From the NCBI GenBank assembly GCA_020630695.1, contig JAHDIS010000006.1, positions 1-64,000 of the forward strand: DNA of 64,000 nucleotides, read 5' to 3'. Shown piece after piece: positions 28,544 through 36,799 of this stretch. How positions within the stretch are numbered: the first letter of the stretch is position 1; the number at the start of each line of letters is the position of its first letter. Made by a program: the position numbers and the translations under genes. The stretch comes from Paracoccaceae bacterium. Its GTDB lineage: Bacteria; Pseudomonadota; Alphaproteobacteria; Rhodobacterales; Rhodobacteraceae. Below the pieces are notes generated by a model. The model was given only the letters and a program-made list of their open reading frames with translations. It ran no database searches and had not been told where the DNA came from.

Positions 28544-28992
28544 GTCCGGCGCCCTGCAAAAAATTTGCGCAGCAATTCCGAAGCAGGTTCAGCAGACAGC
28601 CCGTCATAAATTTCGGGCATATGATGGCATTGCGCATGGGAAAAAACCCGCGCGCCCTGCGCCACCCCGCCGGATTTGGGATCGGCTGCACCATAATAGA
28701 GCCGCCGAATCCGTGCGAATGAAATGGCGGCTGCGCACATTGGGCACGGTTCAAGCGTCACATAGAGGTCGTGATCAGGAAGACGCTCCTGCCCCAATGC
28801 CGCGCAAGCTTCCCGAATGGCGAGGATTTCGGCATGGGCTGTCGGATCATTCAGTTCGCGGGTGCGATTACCCGCCTGCGCGATGACAGTCCCATCGCTC
28901 GATGTCACCACAGCGCCCACCGGCACTTCGCCGCGCTGTGCGGCCGCCTGCGCTTCGGCAAGCGCGATATCCATATGGCTGGCAAAAGTCAT
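28540..28992 (-). CDS. tadA: TadA, tRNA-specific adenosine-34 deaminase
   Basis: From the ATG at 28992 the product is 150 residues. It carries the cytidine-deaminase-type zinc motifs HAEIL ([12 protein letters not shown], catalytic Glu) and PCPMCAAA ([12 protein letters not shown]), with N-terminal EVPVGAVV typical of TadA. It converts A34 to inosine in tRNA-Arg(ACG). A TTG seven codons upstream is less likely as the start. It overlaps the RluE-like gene and diverges from rluB, grouping three RNA-modification genes. Confidence 0.9.
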   Translation of the reverse strand: MTFASHMDIALAEAQAAAQRGEVPVGAVVTSSDGTVIAQAGNRTRELNDPTAHAEILAIREACAALGQERLPDHDLYVTLEPCPMCAAAISFARIRRLYYGAADPKSGGVAQGARVFSHAQCHHMPEIYDGLSAEPASELLRKFFAGRRT

Positions 28993-29086
28993 GGCTGTAT
29001 CTAGCCCTATCAAACGCCGTGTGAAAGCACCTGTCGCATCAAAGCGCCTTTGACAGCGCGGCGTGATACGTTAGACGGGCCGCATC

Positions 29087-30031
29087 ATGTCCAGTTCCAA
29101 CACACCAGAATCCCCCTCGAAAACGCCGCCGGGCGAACGCATCGCCAAAGTGATCGCGCGATCCGGGCTAGCGTCGCGCAGAGAAGCAGAGCGCCTGATC
29201 GAGGCAGGGCGTGTATCCGTCAACGGCACAATCATTGATCGTGCGGCTTTGAACGTCACACCGAACGACAAGATCGTCGTGGATGGCAAACCACTGGACG
29301 CACCCGAAGAAGAACGGTTGTGGCTCTACCACAAACCAACCGGGCTGGTGACGACAAACAAGGACGAGCAAGGCAGACCCACGATCTATGATGATCTGCC
29401 GGACGATTTGCCTCGGGTCATGAGCGTCGGGCGTCTGGATCTCAACTCCGAGGGCCTGTTGCTGCTGACCAATGACGGTGGCGTCAAACGCAAACTCGAG
29501 CTGCCCTCGACCGGTTGGCTGCGCAAGTACCGCGTCCGGGTCAATGGCAGACCGAATGACACCATGTTGCAACCGCTTCGGGACGGTTTGGTTGTGGACG
29601 GCCAAAGATTTCAGCCGATGATCGTCACTCTGGATCGGCAACAGGGCGCGAATGCTTGGCTGACAGTCGGGCTGCGCGAAGGAAAGAATCGCGAGATTCG
29701 CCGCGCCATGACCGACATCGGTCTGAACGTGAATCGGTTGATCCGGGTGTCCTACGGACCATTCCAGCTGGGTCAGTTGAAACAAGGCGAGGTTCAGGAA
29801 GTCCGCCGCAAGATCTTGCGCGACCAGTTGGGCTTGGATGGCGCCAAGGCAGACCGTCCGGTTCCTCAGAGACGGCGCAGCGGCGCAAACGACGCCAGCA
29901 AGTCTTTGAAATCCGGTAATAATCGCTCCAAACCCGATAGCAAAGGGCGGAACGCAGCGTCCGCCAAGCGATCGTTGAAGCCACGTCCCAAGACTGGCAA
30001 AAGTGGCGCAAACAAAGGCAGAAACGGCTAA
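29087..30031 (+). CDS. RluB-like 23S rRNA pseudouridine synthase
   Basis: The 314-residue protein has an N-terminal S4 RNA-binding domain (RIAKVIARSGLASRREAERL, residues ~18-65) and an RsuA-type synthase domain with VGRLDLNSEGLLLLTNDG containing the catalytic Asp near residue 115, plus LREGKNREIRRAM. The last ~65 residues are a Lys/Arg/Ser-rich disordered tail, common in RluB proteins of this group and likely to bind RNA. It corresponds best to RluB (23S rRNA position 2605 in E. coli). A GC hairpin with a T5 tract follows the stop. Confidence 0.9.
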   Translation: MSSSNTPESPSKTPPGERIAKVIARSGLASRREAERLIEAGRVSVNGTIIDRAALNVTPNDKIVVDGKPLDAPEEERLWLYHKPTGLVTTNKDEQGRPTIYDDLPDDLPRVMSVGRLDLNSEGLLLLTNDGGVKRKLELPSTGWLRKYRVRVNGRPNDTMLQPLRDGLVVDGQRFQPMIVTLDRQQGANAWLTVGLREGKNREIRRAMTDIGLNVNRLIRVSYGPFQLGQLKQGEVQEVRRKILRDQLGLDGAKADRPVPQRRRSGANDASKSLKSGNNRSKPDSKGRNAASAKRSLKPRPKTGKSGANKGRNG

Positions 30032-30058
30032 TCTGGCATTAACTCTTCCTAGTTTTTC

Positions 30059-30078
30059 CCGGCCCGTGCCGGATTTTT
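30059..30078 (+). terminator. Rho-independent terminator after rluB-like gene
   Basis: A 5-bp all-GC stem (CCGGC at 30059-30063, GCCGG at 30068-30072) with a CCGT loop is followed by ATTTTTG. It lies 28 bp after the stop codon. The stem is short, so moderate strength is expected. It separates the pseudouridine synthase gene from the XpaC/TelA block. Confidence 0.55.
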
Positions 30079-30106
30079 GCCCGGATTCGCCGTCATCTTT
30101 GCGAGC

Positions 30107-30304
30107 ATGATGTTTACGCTCATAGCTCTTGCGATCGGTTGTTTGTCGCTGTTTCTGATGCTTGGTGGTCTGCGCATGGTAGCCACCGATACATTCGAAA
30201 TTTTGTCAAAAATGACCGTGCGCGCGCGCAACGACGGGGAACTCGTCCCGCGTCTCGCCTTTGTCATGCTTTGGGGCATGATCTTTGTCCTGAGCTATTT
30301 TTGA
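30107..30304 (+). CDS. Small two-helix membrane protein at the head of the XpaC/TelA block
   Basis: From the ATG at 30107 the product is 65 residues: a first transmembrane helix (LIALAIGCLSLFLMLGG), a short basic cytoplasmic-type loop (SKMTVRARNDGELVPR), and a second helix (LAFVMLWGMIFVLSYF) that ends the protein. A TTG at 30077 would add ten residues. No family is recognised. It ends 12 bp before the first XpaC-like gene and is probably part of the same operon. Confidence 0.6.
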   Translation: MMFTLIALAIGCLSLFLMLGGLRMVATDTFEILSKMTVRARNDGELVPRLAFVMLWGMIFVLSYF

Positions 30305-30316
30305 GGGCTAACACTG

Positions 30317-31156
30317 ATGGCTATGCAAGATGTAAACGATCAAAACAGCCCACTCCAGAAGACAGCTTTTTTGGGGTCTGGCTTGAACATTCTCTTTTTC
30401 GCCGCCTTTCCACTGGTTCTTTGGATGTTCCAAGGATCTGCAGTACTGATCGCCACTGCGGTTTTGCAGTTGTTTCTGCTGTCCTGTGGATTGCGCCTGA
30501 TCGCGCGCGGCCTGATAGCCGAGGCGCGTTACGACGCGGCCATCGCCGCGCATGCACCCAAGTGGCCCCTAAAACTTATGGGCGCCTGTTTGATCGGCGT
30601 GACCGTATTCCTTTTGGCCGGCCATCATTTCTATACACTGTTCATTCCCGCAATGCTGGGATTGGCTTCAGTGGGTCTGACGATTGCCGCTTTCGGGCTG
30701 GATCCAATGAAAGACAAGGGAATGGAAAATCGCGAGGAAGTCGCCGGCATGCTTCTGGCCTCGCAAATCGATCAACACGAACTGGATCTGGCCAGTGCCG
30801 TTCATCGCATCGCCGGACTGGGCGATGCCGATCTGACACGTCGCACTGAAGCCGCCCAAGACCTTCTGTACAACACCATTGAAAGCGCCCGCGAGGACAC
30901 AGAAATCCTTCAGCGTAGCCAAAAGCCAATCGCCAAGTTTGTCCGGATTATCGAGTCTGAAGTTGACCGGCTCGAAAACAGTTGGGAAGGCGATGATTAT
31001 CTTTTCGCCCGCCGACGGTTTGTTGCCAAACTTGATGTTCTGATTGAGAGCTTTGGAACCCTTGCCCGCAAAAGTGGCGCACTGGAAGACAAGGACTTTC
31101 TGGACGATGAGGCCGAGCTTCTCTTGGATCGCATGCCTCAGGAATCCGCCGCCTGA
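30317..31156 (+). CDS. Membrane protein, divergent XpaC-like paralogue
   Basis: The 279-residue protein has about four N-terminal transmembrane helices (two hairpins up to residue ~130) and then a soluble helical region. The junction reads AAFGLDPMKDKGMEN, almost identical to the same place in the gene 180 bp downstream (GAFGIDPMKDKGMEG), so the two are paralogues. XpaC-family proteins accompany TelA and are named after a chromogenic phosphatase screen rather than a proven reaction. The soluble tail is acidic and coiled-coil-like. It precedes a 29-residue micro-ORF and the second XpaC-like gene. Confidence 0.7.
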   Translation: MAMQDVNDQNSPLQKTAFLGSGLNILFFAAFPLVLWMFQGSAVLIATAVLQLFLLSCGLRLIARGLIAEARYDAAIAAHAPKWPLKLMGACLIGVTVFLLAGHHFYTLFIPAMLGLASVGLTIAAFGLDPMKDKGMENREEVAGMLLASQIDQHELDLASAVHRIAGLGDADLTRRTEAAQDLLYNTIESAREDTEILQRSQKPIAKFVRIIESEVDRLENSWEGDDYLFARRRFVAKLDVLIESFGTLARKSGALEDKDFLDDEAELLLDRMPQESAA

Positions 31157-31239
31157 CGGCATTTGGACCGACTTCCCCCTAGCAAGCGCAGAAAATAGCC
31201 CTTAAGTTCGCCTCAAAGCCATTGCTTCCGAGGGTATAA

Positions 31240-31329
31240 ATGTCTGGCACTGCCTTGCAGAAGGTTACTTACGTTCTTTTGATCCTTCTATTGTTCGGGA
31301 TCACCTCTGGTGTCATTGGGGGCCTATAG
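31240..31329 (+). CDS. 29-residue single-helix membrane micro-protein
   Basis: An ATG at 31240 preceded by a GAGGG Shine-Dalgarno (31230-31234) opens a 29-codon frame ending TAG at 31327-31329, two bases before the ATG of the XpaC gene. The peptide is MSGTALQKV followed by a strongly hydrophobic stretch (TYVLLILLLFGITSGVIGG), i.e. a short N-tail plus one transmembrane helix. The good ribosome-binding site, the hydrophobic pattern and the near-zero spacing to the next gene support it as real and translationally coupled. I recognise no family; size and shape recall KdpF-like accessory peptides. Confidence 0.65.
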   Translation: MSGTALQKVTYVLLILLLFGITSGVIGGL

Positions 31330-31331
31330 GC

Positions 31332-32228
31332 ATGTCTCAACGATTTGGTGGCAAATTCAGCCCCGACGGCAGCACCGTAACGCCCGAGGACAGACCTGAG
31401 CAATCGGCATTCAAGGGTGCCCGGGTTGATCCTGTCGGCGCGCGCAGCAACGTTATGTTTCTGCCGCCGGTCGTTCTGGCCTTCATGTCTCTGAACGATG
31501 GCGCGACGGGCCTTGCGACAGGCCTTATTGGCGCTGGCGTTCTGGTTCTGGGCGCGTGGCTCTTGCGGGACGGCCTGCGGGCCGAAGCCGCTTACAATGA
31601 ACGCAAGGTTGCTCGGCGGCCCGGAATACCGCGCAAGCTTTTTGCTGCGGCTCTCACAGGTGTCGGTACGGCCATCGCTGCTTTTCATCACAGCCCCGAT
31701 GTCGTTCCTGCGGTGATCTTTGGGGCCGCTGCTGGTGCCCTCCATTTGGGCGCCTTTGGCATTGACCCGATGAAAGACAAAGGCATGGAAGGTATTGATA
31801 CCTTTCAACAGGATCGTGTTGCCCGTGTGGTGGACGAAGCCGAAGCGCATCTCGGCGCGATGTCTGATGCTGTGAAGCGTGCAGGCGACCGTCAGGTTGA
31901 GGCCCGCGTCGAGCGGTTTCAGGTCAAGGTCCGCGAACTGATCCGCACGGTCGAAGAAGATCCGCGTGATCTGACAGCGGCACGGAAATTTCTGGGCGTC
32001 TATCTGATGGGTGCGCGCGATGCCGCCGTCAAATTCTCGGACATCTATGCCCGCTCCCAAGATCGGGGCGCCAAGTCTGATTTCATGATGCTTTTGACCG
32101 ATCTGGAAGAAAGCTTTGGCCAGAAGACCGAAAAGCTCTTGCTGGACAATAACGTCGACCTTTCGGTCGAAATTGATGTGTTGCGCGATCGGCTGCAACG
32201 CGAAGGTGTGCATCTCAAAACGAGATAA
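31332..32228 (+). CDS. XpaC-family protein (5-bromo-4-chloroindolyl phosphate hydrolysis family)
   Basis: The 298-residue protein has a hydrophobic N-terminal region (VMFLPPVVLAFMSL, TGLIGAGVLVLGAWLLRDGL, and a later hairpin to residue ~140) followed by GAFGIDPMKDKGMEG and a helical cytoplasmic domain ending near VDLSVEIDVLRDRLQREG. That domain arrangement and its position just before telA match the XpaC family. In Bacillus, xpaC and the telA homologue yaaN form an operon. The molecular function is not established; a membrane partner of TelA is the likeliest role. Confidence 0.8.
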   Translation: MSQRFGGKFSPDGSTVTPEDRPEQSAFKGARVDPVGARSNVMFLPPVVLAFMSLNDGATGLATGLIGAGVLVLGAWLLRDGLRAEAAYNERKVARRPGIPRKLFAAALTGVGTAIAAFHHSPDVVPAVIFGAAAGALHLGAFGIDPMKDKGMEGIDTFQQDRVARVVDEAEAHLGAMSDAVKRAGDRQVEARVERFQVKVRELIRTVEEDPRDLTAARKFLGVYLMGARDAAVKFSDIYARSQDRGAKSDFMMLLTDLEESFGQKTEKLLLDNNVDLSVEIDVLRDRLQREGVHLKTR

Positions 32229-32254
32229 TCGATTACAATCAACGGGGGGTACCC

Positions 32255-33451
32255 ATGTCCGATAACGTTCGTCAAAAGGCTCAAGAAGCTCTGACGCTGG
32301 TGGAAGAAGTCAACGCTGTCATCTTGCCAGAGCCAGTGGATGCAAATGCAATTGTGCCGCTCCAAGAGGCTAATCCAGAAGTAGGCGAAGAAATCCGTAC
32401 TCGTATGGATGAAATCGACATGGGTGACACACAGTCCATCGTCGCATTCGGATCGGCCGCTCAGGCTGAGCTGCAGGAAATCAGCCAAGCGATGCTGACA
32501 GACGTGCGCAACAAGGATGTTGGCCCTGCCGGGGACAGCCTGCGCGGGATCGTGACCACGATTCGCGGTTTTTCGGTCTCGGAACTCGACGTTCGTCGTG
32601 AACGGACATGGTGGGAAAAACTGCTGGGACGCGCCGCGCCTTTTGCCAAGTTCACGGCCCGGTTTGAACAGGTTCAGGACCAGATCGACCGCGTGACGGA
32701 CAATCTGCTTGAGCATGAGCACAAACTGCTCAAGGACATCAAATCGCTGGACCTGCTCTACAAAAAGACGCTGCAGTTCTACGACGAACTGGCGCTGTAC
32801 ATCGCAGCGGGCGAAGAAAAGCTCAACGAGCTGGACAGCAAGGATATTCCGGCTGCCGAAGCCGCCGTTCAGGCCGCGCCCGAAGGTGATCAGCTGATCA
32901 AGGCGCAGGAACTTCGTGATCTGCGCGCCGCGCGTGACGATCTGGAACGCCGCGTACACGATTTGAAACTGACCCGTCAGGTCACGATGCAATCGCTGCC
33001 GTCGATCCGTCTGGTTCAGGAAAATGACAAGTCGCTGGTTACCAAGATCAACAGCACGCTGGTGAACACAGTACCGCTGTGGGAAACCCAGCTGGCGCAG
33101 GCCGTCACAATCCAGCGTTCCGCTGAAGCGGCCGCAGCGGTGCGCGACGCCAACGATCTGACCAACGAATTGCTGACCTCGAACGCCAAGAATCTGCGCG
33201 ACAGCAACAAGATGATCCGCGAAGAGATGGAGCGCGGTGTCTTTGACATCGAGGCCGTCAAGCAGGCCAATGCTGATCTGATCGGCACTATCGAGGAAAG
33301 CCTGCAGATTGCAGACGAAGGCAAGCGCCGCCGCACCGAAGCGGAGGCCGAGCTGAAGAAAATGGAAGCAGAACTGCGCGACACCCTCGCCGCCGCAAAG
33401 GCGCGCAAGGATGGCGTGGGCGACAACGCCGCCACGTCTGTTCCCGGCTGA
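32255..33451 (+). CDS. TelA family protein (toxic anion resistance)
   Basis: The 398-residue, soluble, almost entirely helical protein matches TelA (PF05816): an N-terminal amphipathic region, FTARFEQVQDQIDRVTDNLLEHEHKLLKDI, LYKKTLQFYDELALYIAAGEEKL, the highly conserved RQVTMQSLPSIRLVQENDKSL, and a C-terminal charged coiled coil (RRRTEAEAELKKMEAELRDT). TelA homologues were linked to tellurite and bacteriocin/antibiotic tolerance in other bacteria, with unclear mechanism. It follows its usual partner xpaC and precedes a DUF2927 lipoprotein gene by 7 bp. Confidence 0.9.
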   Translation: MSDNVRQKAQEALTLVEEVNAVILPEPVDANAIVPLQEANPEVGEEIRTRMDEIDMGDTQSIVAFGSAAQAELQEISQAMLTDVRNKDVGPAGDSLRGIVTTIRGFSVSELDVRRERTWWEKLLGRAAPFAKFTARFEQVQDQIDRVTDNLLEHEHKLLKDIKSLDLLYKKTLQFYDELALYIAAGEEKLNELDSKDIPAAEAAVQAAPEGDQLIKAQELRDLRAARDDLERRVHDLKLTRQVTMQSLPSIRLVQENDKSLVTKINSTLVNTVPLWETQLAQAVTIQRSAEAAAAVRDANDLTNELLTSNAKNLRDSNKMIREEMERGVFDIEAVKQANADLIGTIEESLQIADEGKRRRTEAEAELKKMEAELRDTLAAAKARKDGVGDNAATSVPG

Positions 33452-33458
33452 TCCGTCA

Positions 33459-34436
33459 ATGCGCTGGGGCAGGATTGCAACTTCCGCTGTCGTGTTGTCC
33501 GCCCTGGCGGGCTGCATCGGCACGGGGCTTGCCCCACGCGAAATTACGGTTTCACCACCAGAAAGACCCGCTGCGGTAGCCCAGCCCCCCGCAGCGGCCG
33601 TGCCGGTCCAGCCTGCCGGCCCTTCGCAGAAAAGTCGTGAATTGGAAGCCTATTACAAGCGTGTGCAAAGCGATCTGCTCGTGCGGGGGCTGTTGCGGAC
33701 CGATGGGGGTGGGCCCGACACCCAATTCACCGACACGATGCTGATGCGGAATTTTGAAAAGATCGCATTGGCCGAAGAATACGAACGCGGAGCGGGTCTG
33801 AAACCTTCGGCTGGCGGAACGACCGCCATCAAGAAGTGGACCAAACCAATCCGCGTTGTCGCCGAATTTGGTGCGTCTGTTCCCTCAGACAAAGCAGCAA
33901 AGGACCGCGCCTACCTTGCCAGCTACGTGGCCAAACTGGGCCGGATCACAGGGCACCCGATTTCCATGTCGGGCAGCGGCGCAAATTTCCACGTGCTGTT
34001 CATGGGACAGGACGACACAGACACCATTGCTCCGCGCATCCGCCAGATCGTCCCGGATGTGAACCCTACCGCGCTGCGGCTGTTCAACAACCTGCCGCGC
34101 AGCATTCATTGCCTTGTCATCGCCTTTTCCGACACGCCCGGCGGCTATGACTATGGCACGGCAATTGCGGTGATCCGTTCAGAACATCCGGATTTGCTGC
34201 GTCGTTCGTGCATTCACGAAGAGGTCGCGCAGGGGTTGGGTCTGGGCAATGACGACCCATCCGCACGCCCGTCGATCTTCAACGACGACGACGAATTCGC
34301 TCTGCTTACGACACATGACGAGCTTTTGCTCAAGATCCTCTACGACCCCCGCCTGCGCCCCGGCATGAGCGCCGAACAGGCCATGCCAATTGTGCGGGAG
34401 AGGGCTGCAGAATTGCTGCTTTCTGGGCCTAGCTGA
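33459..34436 (+). CDS. DUF2927 lipoprotein
   Basis: From the ATG at 33459 the product is 325 residues with signal peptide and lipobox ALAGC, followed by a Pro/Ala-rich linker to residue ~55. The folded part matches DUF2927, including GTAIAVIRSEHPDLLRRSCIHEEVAQGLGLGND-type sequence. The HEEVAQ segment looks like a divergent HExxQ metal-binding helix, and the following NDDDEF is acidic, so a metallopeptidase-like fold is possible but unproven. Tight spacing to telA (7 bp) and to the next gene (11 bp) places it in the same operon, facing the periplasm. Confidence 0.8.
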   Translation: MRWGRIATSAVVLSALAGCIGTGLAPREITVSPPERPAAVAQPPAAAVPVQPAGPSQKSRELEAYYKRVQSDLLVRGLLRTDGGGPDTQFTDTMLMRNFEKIALAEEYERGAGLKPSAGGTTAIKKWTKPIRVVAEFGASVPSDKAAKDRAYLASYVAKLGRITGHPISMSGSGANFHVLFMGQDDTDTIAPRIRQIVPDVNPTALRLFNNLPRSIHCLVIAFSDTPGGYDYGTAIAVIRSEHPDLLRRSCIHEEVAQGLGLGNDDPSARPSIFNDDDEFALLTTHDELLLKILYDPRLRPGMSAEQAMPIVRERAAELLLSGPS

Positions 34437-34447
34437 CGGAGCACGGA

Positions 34448-34933
34448 ATGTTCGAGGAAGTTCAATACCCTTACCGGCCAAGGCCATTTCTGATGCTGTT
34501 CGTCAGCATCTTCAGCGGGGCTGCCGCATGGGCAACCCTCAATGGCGCGTTAATGGGTGCATCGGCAGAATTCGACGCTCTCAGTCTGCAGGGTGTTCCG
34601 GCAAGCATCGCGCTTGGCTTGCTTAGCGCATTATGTTTGGGTGCTGCATTGTTTTGCCTCCGACTGGTTTGGTCGGGCGTGACATCCAAGGACAAACTTG
34701 TGCTCGGACCAGACGCGATAGTGATACCTTCCGGCAGGAACGTGATCACGATACCCTATGCCGAGGTCAGGAAACTGGAGCCTGTTTCCGGATTTGGCTT
34801 CAAGTCGCTCTTCCTTTTTCATCGAGACAAGGAAATCTCGGTGGATGCACACATGCTTGGCAACCCATGGCGCTACAAGCGCGTGGTCAAAACTATCGAG
34901 CAGCGTGTCAAGACTGCACGCGGCCCAACTTAA
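34448..34933 (+). CDS. Two-helix membrane protein with PH-like cytoplasmic domain
   Basis: The 161-residue protein has two transmembrane helices (LMLFVSIFSGAAAWATLNGA and ALGLLSALCLGAALFCLRLVW) and a soluble C-terminal half. That half reads like a bacterial PH-type domain: KLVLGPDAIVIPSGRNVITIPYAEV with regularly spaced strands, then a closing helix RYKRVVKTIEQRV. No named family is certain. It lies between the DUF2927 lipoprotein and the SPFH protein, so it may couple the membrane to the SPFH assembly. Confidence 0.65.
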   Translation: MFEEVQYPYRPRPFLMLFVSIFSGAAAWATLNGALMGASAEFDALSLQGVPASIALGLLSALCLGAALFCLRLVWSGVTSKDKLVLGPDAIVIPSGRNVITIPYAEVRKLEPVSGFGFKSLFLFHRDKEISVDAHMLGNPWRYKRVVKTIEQRVKTARGPT

Positions 34934-34946
34934 CGGAGGATATTTC

Positions 34947-36065
34947 ATGTCGATCTGGGACTTTCTTTCCGGCCAGTTCATCGACGTCATTCATTGGACC
35001 GATGACAGCCGTGACACGATGGTCTGGCGCTTTGAGCGCGAAGGCCACGAGATCAAGTACGGCGCCAAGCTGACCGTCCGCGAAGGGCAGGCCGCCGTGT
35101 TCGTGCACGAGGGCCAGTTGGCGGATGTGTTCACACCCGGGCTTTACATGCTCGAGACGAACAACATGCCGATCATGACGACCCTGCAGCACTGGGATCA
35201 TGGCTTTCAGTCGCCTTTCAAATCCGAAATCTACTTTGTCAGCACGAACCGCTTTACCGATCTGAAATGGGGCACCAAAAATCCGATCATGCTGCGTGAC
35301 CCGGAATTCGGACCAACTCGCATTCGCGCCTTTGGCACCTATTCCATCAAAGTTGTGGACCCGGCCTTGTTCCTCAAGGAAATCGTCGGCACCGATGGTG
35401 AGTTCACGATGGACGAGATCAGCTTTCAGATCCGCAATATCATCGTTCAGGAATTCAGCCGTGCCATTTCCAAAGCGGGCATCCCGGTTCTGGATATGGC
35501 CGCCAACACCGCCGAGGTTGGCAAGCTGATCGCACAGGCCATTGATCCCGTGATCAAAGGCTACGGGCTGTCCCTGCCCGAGCTCTATATCGAGAACATC
35601 AGCCTGCCACCGGCCGTCGAAAAGGCGCTGGATGACCGGACCAGCCGCGGCATCACCGGAAACCTCGATGATTTCATGAAGTACAAGGCTGCGGAAGCCA
35701 TGGGCCAAGGCGGTGCCATGGATGATGCAATGGGTATGGGCATGGGCGCCGCCATGGGCATGGCCATGGGCAACCAGATGGGCGGCGCTGCGCCGACCAA
35801 CCCATGGGCCGCTCAGCCTGCTCAAGCCGCGCCAATGGCGCCTCCTCCACCGCCTGTCGAACACGTTTGGCATATTGCCGAAAATGGCGCCACCAAGGGC
35901 CCGTTTTCCAAGGCCGATCTGGGGCGCATGGCAGCGGGCGGAGACCTGACACGCGAAACCCACGTGTGGACACCCGGTCAGGACGGCTGGATGAAAGCGG
36001 GTGACGTGCAGGAGCTGGCGCAGCTCTTCACCATTATGCCGCCACCTCCGCCGCCCGCGGGTTAA
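34947..36065 (+). CDS. SPFH-domain protein with C-terminal GYF_2 domain (YdjI-like)
   Basis: The 372-residue protein starts MSIWDFLSGQFIDVIHWTDD, as do YdjI/virion-core-like SPFH proteins. The SPFH core (~30-250) includes IKYGAKLTVREGQAAVFVHEG, GLYMLETNNMP, and YGLSLPELYIENISLPPAVEKAL. A Met/Gly-rich linker (~255-285) and Pro-rich segments flank a GYF_2 module (VWHIAENGATKGPFSKADLG, ~305-350). SPFH proteins form membrane-associated rings; in Bacillus, YdjI works with PspA, YdjG and YdjH in envelope stress. The ATG has a GGAGGA ribosome-binding site 7 bp upstream. Confidence 0.87.
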   Translation: MSIWDFLSGQFIDVIHWTDDSRDTMVWRFEREGHEIKYGAKLTVREGQAAVFVHEGQLADVFTPGLYMLETNNMPIMTTLQHWDHGFQSPFKSEIYFVSTNRFTDLKWGTKNPIMLRDPEFGPTRIRAFGTYSIKVVDPALFLKEIVGTDGEFTMDEISFQIRNIIVQEFSRAISKAGIPVLDMAANTAEVGKLIAQAIDPVIKGYGLSLPELYIENISLPPAVEKALDDRTSRGITGNLDDFMKYKAAEAMGQGGAMDDAMGMGMGAAMGMAMGNQMGGAAPTNPWAAQPAQAAPMAPPPPPVEHVWHIAENGATKGPFSKADLGRMAAGGDLTRETHVWTPGQDGWMKAGDVQELAQLFTIMPPPPPPAG

Positions 36066-36157
36066 ACGCGGATCGGAAAACCAGGGCTAACCCGCAAAGC
36101 CACTCTTGGTTATGCGGATAGCCTCCTTTCCGAAATTGGTCGCCAGATCTGCGCGCT

Positions 36158-36706
36158 TCAGTTGCTCAGCAAACTGAGCAGGTCCGGCCCGGTGCAGGCG
36201 CCCACTGGAAAGCTGATTGTATCGTCTCGCCAAGCGGGAAACGGCTTGGCCGGAGCGACGCGCGACTCGGCGATGACCTGATTATCCGTGCAAAAATCCT
36301 GCCCGAGATTACCCAGATTGAAGCCGAATCCGCCCATCCCGCAGTCCGTTCCTGCGCCGTTCATGTTCCAAGCCTGAGGCATCGGAATGCCGAACCCATC
36401 AACAACAAATGCCACTGCGACCGGATCGAAATGCAGCCTCCAAGACGTCAGTTCGTTCAGCATACCCAAAGACCAGCTGCCAATCGGCTCACCGTCTTTG
36501 AAACCTTGAATGGCAAAACAAATCATATCGGATTCGTTGATCAGGCGCGTTCCGATCAACGCCTTGTCAAAGCTCATGGAACCCGTCATGCGATAGCCAT
36601 TCGCGCCCTCCCAGACGAACCCGTAGCGGGCCTCTTGCGCCATCGCGGCGGACGCGAACCCCATACCAAGGACATACAGACAAATTTGGAAAAGCGATCT
36701 GCTCAT
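36158..36706 (-). CDS. Secreted protein of unknown function
   Basis: From the ATG at 36706 the product is 182 residues with a clear signal peptide (SLFQICLYVLGMGFASAAMAQ). The mature part has a repeated aromatic/Gly-rich beta-like pattern (RYGFVWEGANGYRMTGSMSF) and four cysteines that could form disulfides (CFAIQG, TDCGMGG, DFCTDN, GACTGPD). I do not recognise the family. It is the only gene on the opposite strand within the XpaC/TelA/SPFH block and is divergent from the zinc-ribbon gene. Confidence 0.7.
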   Translation of the reverse strand: MSRSLFQICLYVLGMGFASAAMAQEARYGFVWEGANGYRMTGSMSFDKALIGTRLINESDMICFAIQGFKDGEPIGSWSLGMLNELTSWRLHFDPVAVAFVVDGFGIPMPQAWNMNGAGTDCGMGGFGFNLGNLGQDFCTDNQVIAESRVAPAKPFPAWRDDTISFPVGACTGPDLLSLLSN

Positions 36707-36799
36707 ACCCAAAGGGTAACTCAGTCCACCGCGCGCGCAACCCGCTCTTTTCTTTCCCGGTGGTCCGGGTAACTTGGGCGCATATGCCAAGAGGCCATT

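Noticed and set aside
32045-33523. 492-residue minus-strand open frame
   Set aside because: It lies opposite telA; the TelA reading is strongly supported and the mirror frame has no family features.
34908-35963. 351-residue minus-strand open frame
   Set aside because: It is antisense to the SPFH-GYF gene and shows no domain.
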